Positions 13,936-16,286 of a DNA stretch of 16,286 bases are shown here, piece after piece. Numbering within the stretch: the stretch's first letter is position 1; every line of letters begins with the position of its first letter. The stretch covers positions 1 through 16,286 of the forward strand of contig CAZJAD010000047.1 in the NCBI GenBank assembly GCA_964543855.1, read 5' to 3'. The position numbers were made by a program, and so were the translations under genes. The DNA is from CAZJAD01 sp964543855 (GTDB lineage: Bacteria > Electryoneota > RPQS01 > DYHQ01). The notes under the pieces are model-generated. The model was not told the DNA's origin. It was given only the letters and a program-made list of their open reading frames with translations, and did not search any database.

Positions 13936-15203
13936 ATGTCAAAAAAGATACCCCTTGCGGCCGTTTTGTTACCGGTCATCGGACTGCTCGTTGTTACAAT
14001 GGCTCGCAGCGCGCCGGAAGAGAAGACCATCACTTCCGGACCCTTCTCGGGTATCACTTGTGAAGACTGCCATACCTGCCCATCACCGACCTCGACCGAT
14101 CCATGCCTCCAGGCATGCCCTCGGCCCCGAGTGGGCTACAAGAAAGTCGCTCCGGACACGATCATCCTTGATCACCTGAAGAATCTTTATGAGGCCGTCT
14201 CGTTCCCTCACAAGCCACATAGCCACATGGGCAAGACGGACGAAGACTGCCAGACCTGCCATCATCACACGCCTCCCGGTTACGGCTACCCTCGATGTCA
14301 GGAATGTCACAGTCTCGAATTCACAACAGAGACGATGGCGCAACCTACGCTCAAGGGAGCCTATCATCAGAGTTGCATGGCCTGCCACATGGAATGGAGC
14401 CATGACAAGGAGTGCAAGGTATGCCATGCGCGGATAGGGGAGAAGATTCCACCGGAAGAGCTTGCGAAGCGGCATTACCCCGCCGTGCAAACGCCTGAGA
14501 AAGAAGTGTGGGACACCAAGGAATACGAGGCAGGGACGAAAGTCACTTTCTTCCATAAGAACCATGTAGAAATCTTTGGTGTCGCCTGCACGCAATGCCA
14601 TTATGGAGAGAGCTGCCGAAACTGCCACGACAAAGGAGAACCCCGCTTCAAGTTTACCCGGGACGCCGACGCCTTTCATGACATGTGCAACGAGTGCCAC
14701 GGGAAGCGGAGTTGTGACTGGTGTCACCNNNNNNNNNNNNNNNNNNNNNNNNNNNNNNNNNNNNNNNNNNNNNNNNNNNNNNNNNNNNNNNNNNNNNNNN
14801 NNNNNNNNNNNNNNNNNNNNNNNNNNNNTTTCATGACATGTGCAACGAGTGCCACGGGAAGCGGAGTTGTGACTGGTGTCACCGCACCGAAGAAATAGCG
14901 GCGTTCTCGCACGACCAGACGGGCTGGCCACTGAATCGCTACCACAAGCCTTTGAACTGCCAAAGATGCCACAAGACCAAAGGCAAATTCACCGGCCTTT
15001 CGCGCAACTGCAACGCTTGCCACAAGGGCTGGAGTTCCAAGACATTCAATCATGCTAAGATTACCGGCGTGGCGTTCGACGAGATTCACGCCGAAATGGA
15101 TTGCGGCGATTGCCATGTGAACCGTGACTTCAGCCGCAAGCCGAGCTGCGAGGCGTGCCACGACGATGGCCGGTCCTATCCGACCAGCCGCCCGGGGCCA
15201 TAG
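13936..15203 (+). CDS. 13-haem periplasmic cytochrome c, split by a false gap
   Basis: This secreted multihaem cytochrome is probably the periplasmic electron donor or acceptor of the complex. After closing the artificial gap it is one frame of 370 residues: signal peptide to about residue 26, then thirteen CxxCH motifs with first cysteines at 42, 105, 121, 147, 160, 218, 227, 251, 260, 290, 307, 338 and 353. Distal His candidates are plentiful (FPHKPHSHM, FFHKNHV, FSHDQ, FNHAK). The C-terminal half repeats a pattern of F-x-H, then C-x-x-CH, typical of class III/c7-type domains. The first domain also holds three non-haem cysteines (48, 57, 61) in the block HTCPSPTSTDPCLQACPRP. Hmc's own cytochrome has 16 haems, so this is a different, smaller protein. 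ATG 13936 is preferred over GTG 13933 because GGGAG lies 8 bases upstream. It closes the operon. Confidence 0.9.
14674..14883. other. Assembly gap with a duplicated 55-bp contig overlap
   Basis: One hundred Ns (14729-14828) separate identical 55-bp copies at 14674-14728 and 14829-14883. Each copy carries two CxxCH motifs. Collapsing to one copy restores a single cytochrome frame (155 bp removed shifts the frame back into register). The haem count should therefore be 13, not 15. Confidence 0.92.
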
Positions 15204-15209
15204 ACAATT

Positions 15210-15228
15210 GGCTCTCCATTGGAGAGCC
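15210..15228 (+). other. Short hairpin after the cytochrome gene
   Basis: A perfect 8-bp stem (15210-15217 with 15221-15228) with a 3-base loop begins 6 bases after the cytochrome stop. No T-run follows, so it may protect the mRNA 3' end or assist the stronger terminator 27 bases further on. Confidence 0.5.
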
Positions 15229-15254
15229 GTCAGAGCGTTTCAAGTCATCAAGAG

Positions 15255-15292
15255 AAAGCGGGACCGGAAAAATCCGGTCCCGCTTTGTTTTT
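15255..15292 (+). terminator. Rho-independent terminator of the respiratory operon
   Basis: A perfect 13-bp stem (15255-15267 with 15274-15286), G+C-rich in the middle, has a 6-base A-rich loop and is followed by GTTTTTC. It is the end of the Hmc-like operon and faces the converging SagB-type gene, whose stop is at 15371. Confidence 0.92.
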
Positions 15293-15370
15293 CTATTGCT
15301 GACTTGGGCGTCAATAGAGCTATCTATCGAGCAGACCTCCCCGCATTCTCGAAAGCCACAGGTGAGCTGC

Positions 15371-16027
15371 TTATGGTTTCCAGGGATGACCGATGGGGAG
15401 GATGTAGAGCGGCTTCTGCCGAGTGCCTAAAAATCGCGCGATGCGGTCGTCATCATAGGCACCGACCGGCGTCCCGCCCAGACCCAGAGCCACGGCCTGC
15501 AGCAGGATGTTCTGCCCGATGTGGCCTGCTTCCAGGAAGAGGTAGCGCTCGGTGCGTTCACCGTACTTGACGCGCGTGCGCGAAGGGGTTGCCGTGATGA
15601 AAATCACCACGGCCGCTTCTTCTATCCAATCCTGCATGTACGCCGCTTCCCCGAACGACATACCCGGCTCCGGCTCACGCTGGGCTTCGAGCGCATGGGC
15701 TTCATGCCTGTAGACATACAGGCCGGGAGCCAGCCCTTCGATGCGCTGCACAACAACGCGCAGTTCCATCGGATAGAGAGCGCCGGCAGACGGCGCTGCG
15801 CGCAGTTCTTCCTCTTTGTCGGTGATTCCCTGCCCTGCCCAGAGGAGTTGCGAAAGCTGTTCCAGAGAGAGAGAATCCTGCGTGAAGTCTCGCACGGAGC
15901 GCCGCGTGGCGATGGCGCTTTCAAGTGAGACGGCGCTATCGAGTTTTGGAGCGGGAAGCTTGATCATATCTTGCTCCGCAAATAGGCTTGCAGCGAAGGC
16001 AAGCGCAAACACCGACCGACAAATCAT
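15371..16027 (-). CDS. Exported SagB-type nitroreductase-family protein
   Basis: The nitroreductase superfamily uses FMN in two-electron redox reactions. The SagB branch oxidises azolines in peptide toxins when next to a cyclodehydratase, but many stand-alone members have unknown roles. The 218-residue protein shows AIATRRSVRDFTQDSLSLEQLSQLLWAGQGI (39-69, FMN-phosphate-binding Arg), APSAGALYPMELRVVV, and the late block GHIGQNILLQAVALGLGGTPVGAYDDDRI. The first 17 residues form a hydrophobic signal peptide (MICRSVFALAFAASLFA), so the enzyme appears periplasmic, which is unusual for this family. A strong ribosome-binding site (AGAGGAG, 6 bases from the ATG) supports this start. No TOMM cyclodehydratase or precursor peptide is visible. 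The substrate is unknown. It follows the partial membrane-protein gene on the same strand after 86 bp. Confidence 0.87.
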   Translation of the reverse strand: MICRSVFALAFAASLFAEQDMIKLPAPKLDSAVSLESAIATRRSVRDFTQDSLSLEQLSQLLWAGQGITDKEEELRAAPSAGALYPMELRVVVQRIEGLAPGLYVYRHEAHALEAQREPEPGMSFGEAAYMQDWIEEAAVVIFITATPSRTRVKYGERTERYLFLEAGHIGQNILLQAVALGLGGTPVGAYDDDRIARFLGTRQKPLYILPIGHPWKP

Positions 16028-16113
16028 CTGAAACTCCTCTCGCTAAGGAGCCCTGTTTCTACACTTCGTTTCAGTAGGTGCAGTCTATGGTCATGTGTGA
16101 TAGGGCCCTGGCT

Positions 16114-16286
16114 TCAGCTTTCCTCTACTTTCCCTGACCGGCCCAGAAGCATCTCGGCGACGAGGAGCAACAAGGCCGCAACCAGAAAAGTCTTCCAGAG
16201 TTCGCGGCCGTATCGGCTCTCGAGGATAACCTCGGAAAGACCCGACGTCTTCACGGTTCGCTGCAACCGCCCGCCCCAGAATTTGT
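16114..16286 (-). CDS. C-terminal tail of a membrane protein, possibly BatA/VWA-associated
   Basis: Only the last 56 codons are inside the window; the 5' part lies to the right. The frame is open from the edge and ends at TGA (16116-16114). The tail reads ILESRYGRELWKTFLVAALLLLVAEMLLGRSGKVEES: a charged segment, then one membrane helix of about 18 residues and a short basic/acidic end. This Gly-Arg-Glu-Leu-Trp-plus-helix ending resembles C-termini of large membrane proteins carrying BatA-like N-terminal regions in FCB and related bacteria. That resemblance is from memory and is not decisive. The preceding residues (KTSGLSEVILES) fit the same type. Confidence 0.55.
   Translation of the reverse strand, partial: KFWGGRLQRTVKTSGLSEVILESRYGRELWKTFLVAALLLLVAEMLLGRSGKVEES

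Noticed and set aside
14083..14931. Minus-strand open frame across the second N gap
   Set aside because: It is the antisense of haem-motif codons and uses the artificial gap; the plus strand is a certain cytochrome.
1..16286. CRISPR arrays, tRNA/rRNA genes, insertion sequences, phage genes
   Set aside because: No regularly spaced repeats, tRNA cloverleaf, rRNA segments, transposase or phage-like proteins were seen on either strand.

Overview
The window (about 57% G+C by eye) looks like a metagenome-assembled scaffold from an uncultured bacterium of the FCB superphylum (Zixibacteria, KSB1, Calditrichota-like lineages). The main clue is an exported Asp-box protein ending in a type IX secretion (Por-type) C-terminal sorting domain. 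A Rex repressor, a TAT-exported HmcB/HybA-type ferredoxin, an NrfD-family membrane subunit and a 13-haem cytochrome point to anaerobic, redox-flexible respiration. The phylum assignment is inference.

Layout. Positions 1-426 hold the 3' end of a TatD-family nuclease on the + strand, closed by a strong hairpin terminator. A minus-strand block follows: gyrA (about 5.4-2.9 kb), a polyprenyl-phosphate glycosylphosphotransferase (2.86-1.31 kb) and rex (1.2-0.54 kb). A second minus-strand block runs from 10.5 to 5.5 kb: LOG-family Rossmann protein, membrane-anchored rhodanese, a terminator, MauE/DoxX membrane protein, Asp-box/T9SS protein and an unrecognised exported protein. From 10.9 to 15.2 kb the + strand carries a DUF3467 protein and a four-gene respiratory operon: HmcB-like Fe-S protein, HmcC/NrfD-like protein, a 45-residue HmcD-like single-TM protein and a 13-haem cytochrome c. 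A terminator closes it. The right end has a minus-strand exported SagB-type nitroreductase and the C-terminal tail of a membrane protein.

How the parts fit. The respiratory operon reads as a reduced Hmc-type quinone/periplasm electron-transfer complex: haem protein and four [4Fe-4S] clusters outside, NrfD quinone module in the membrane, and no cytoplasmic HmcE/HmcF-like module in view. An 18-bp site matching the Rex consensus at 12 of 14 fixed positions lies just upstream of it. A weaker site with the same spacing (10 of 14) lies in front of rex itself. The window therefore seems to hold both the NADH sensor and its target, with likely autoregulation.

Assembly caveat. Both 100-N gaps (1578-1677 and 14729-14828) are flanked by identical 55-bp copies. 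Removing the Ns plus one copy (155 bp) makes each interrupted gene, the glycosylphosphotransferase and the cytochrome, a single intact reading frame. The gaps are almost certainly unmerged contig-end overlaps rather than missing DNA, and the duplicated motifs inside them should not be counted twice.
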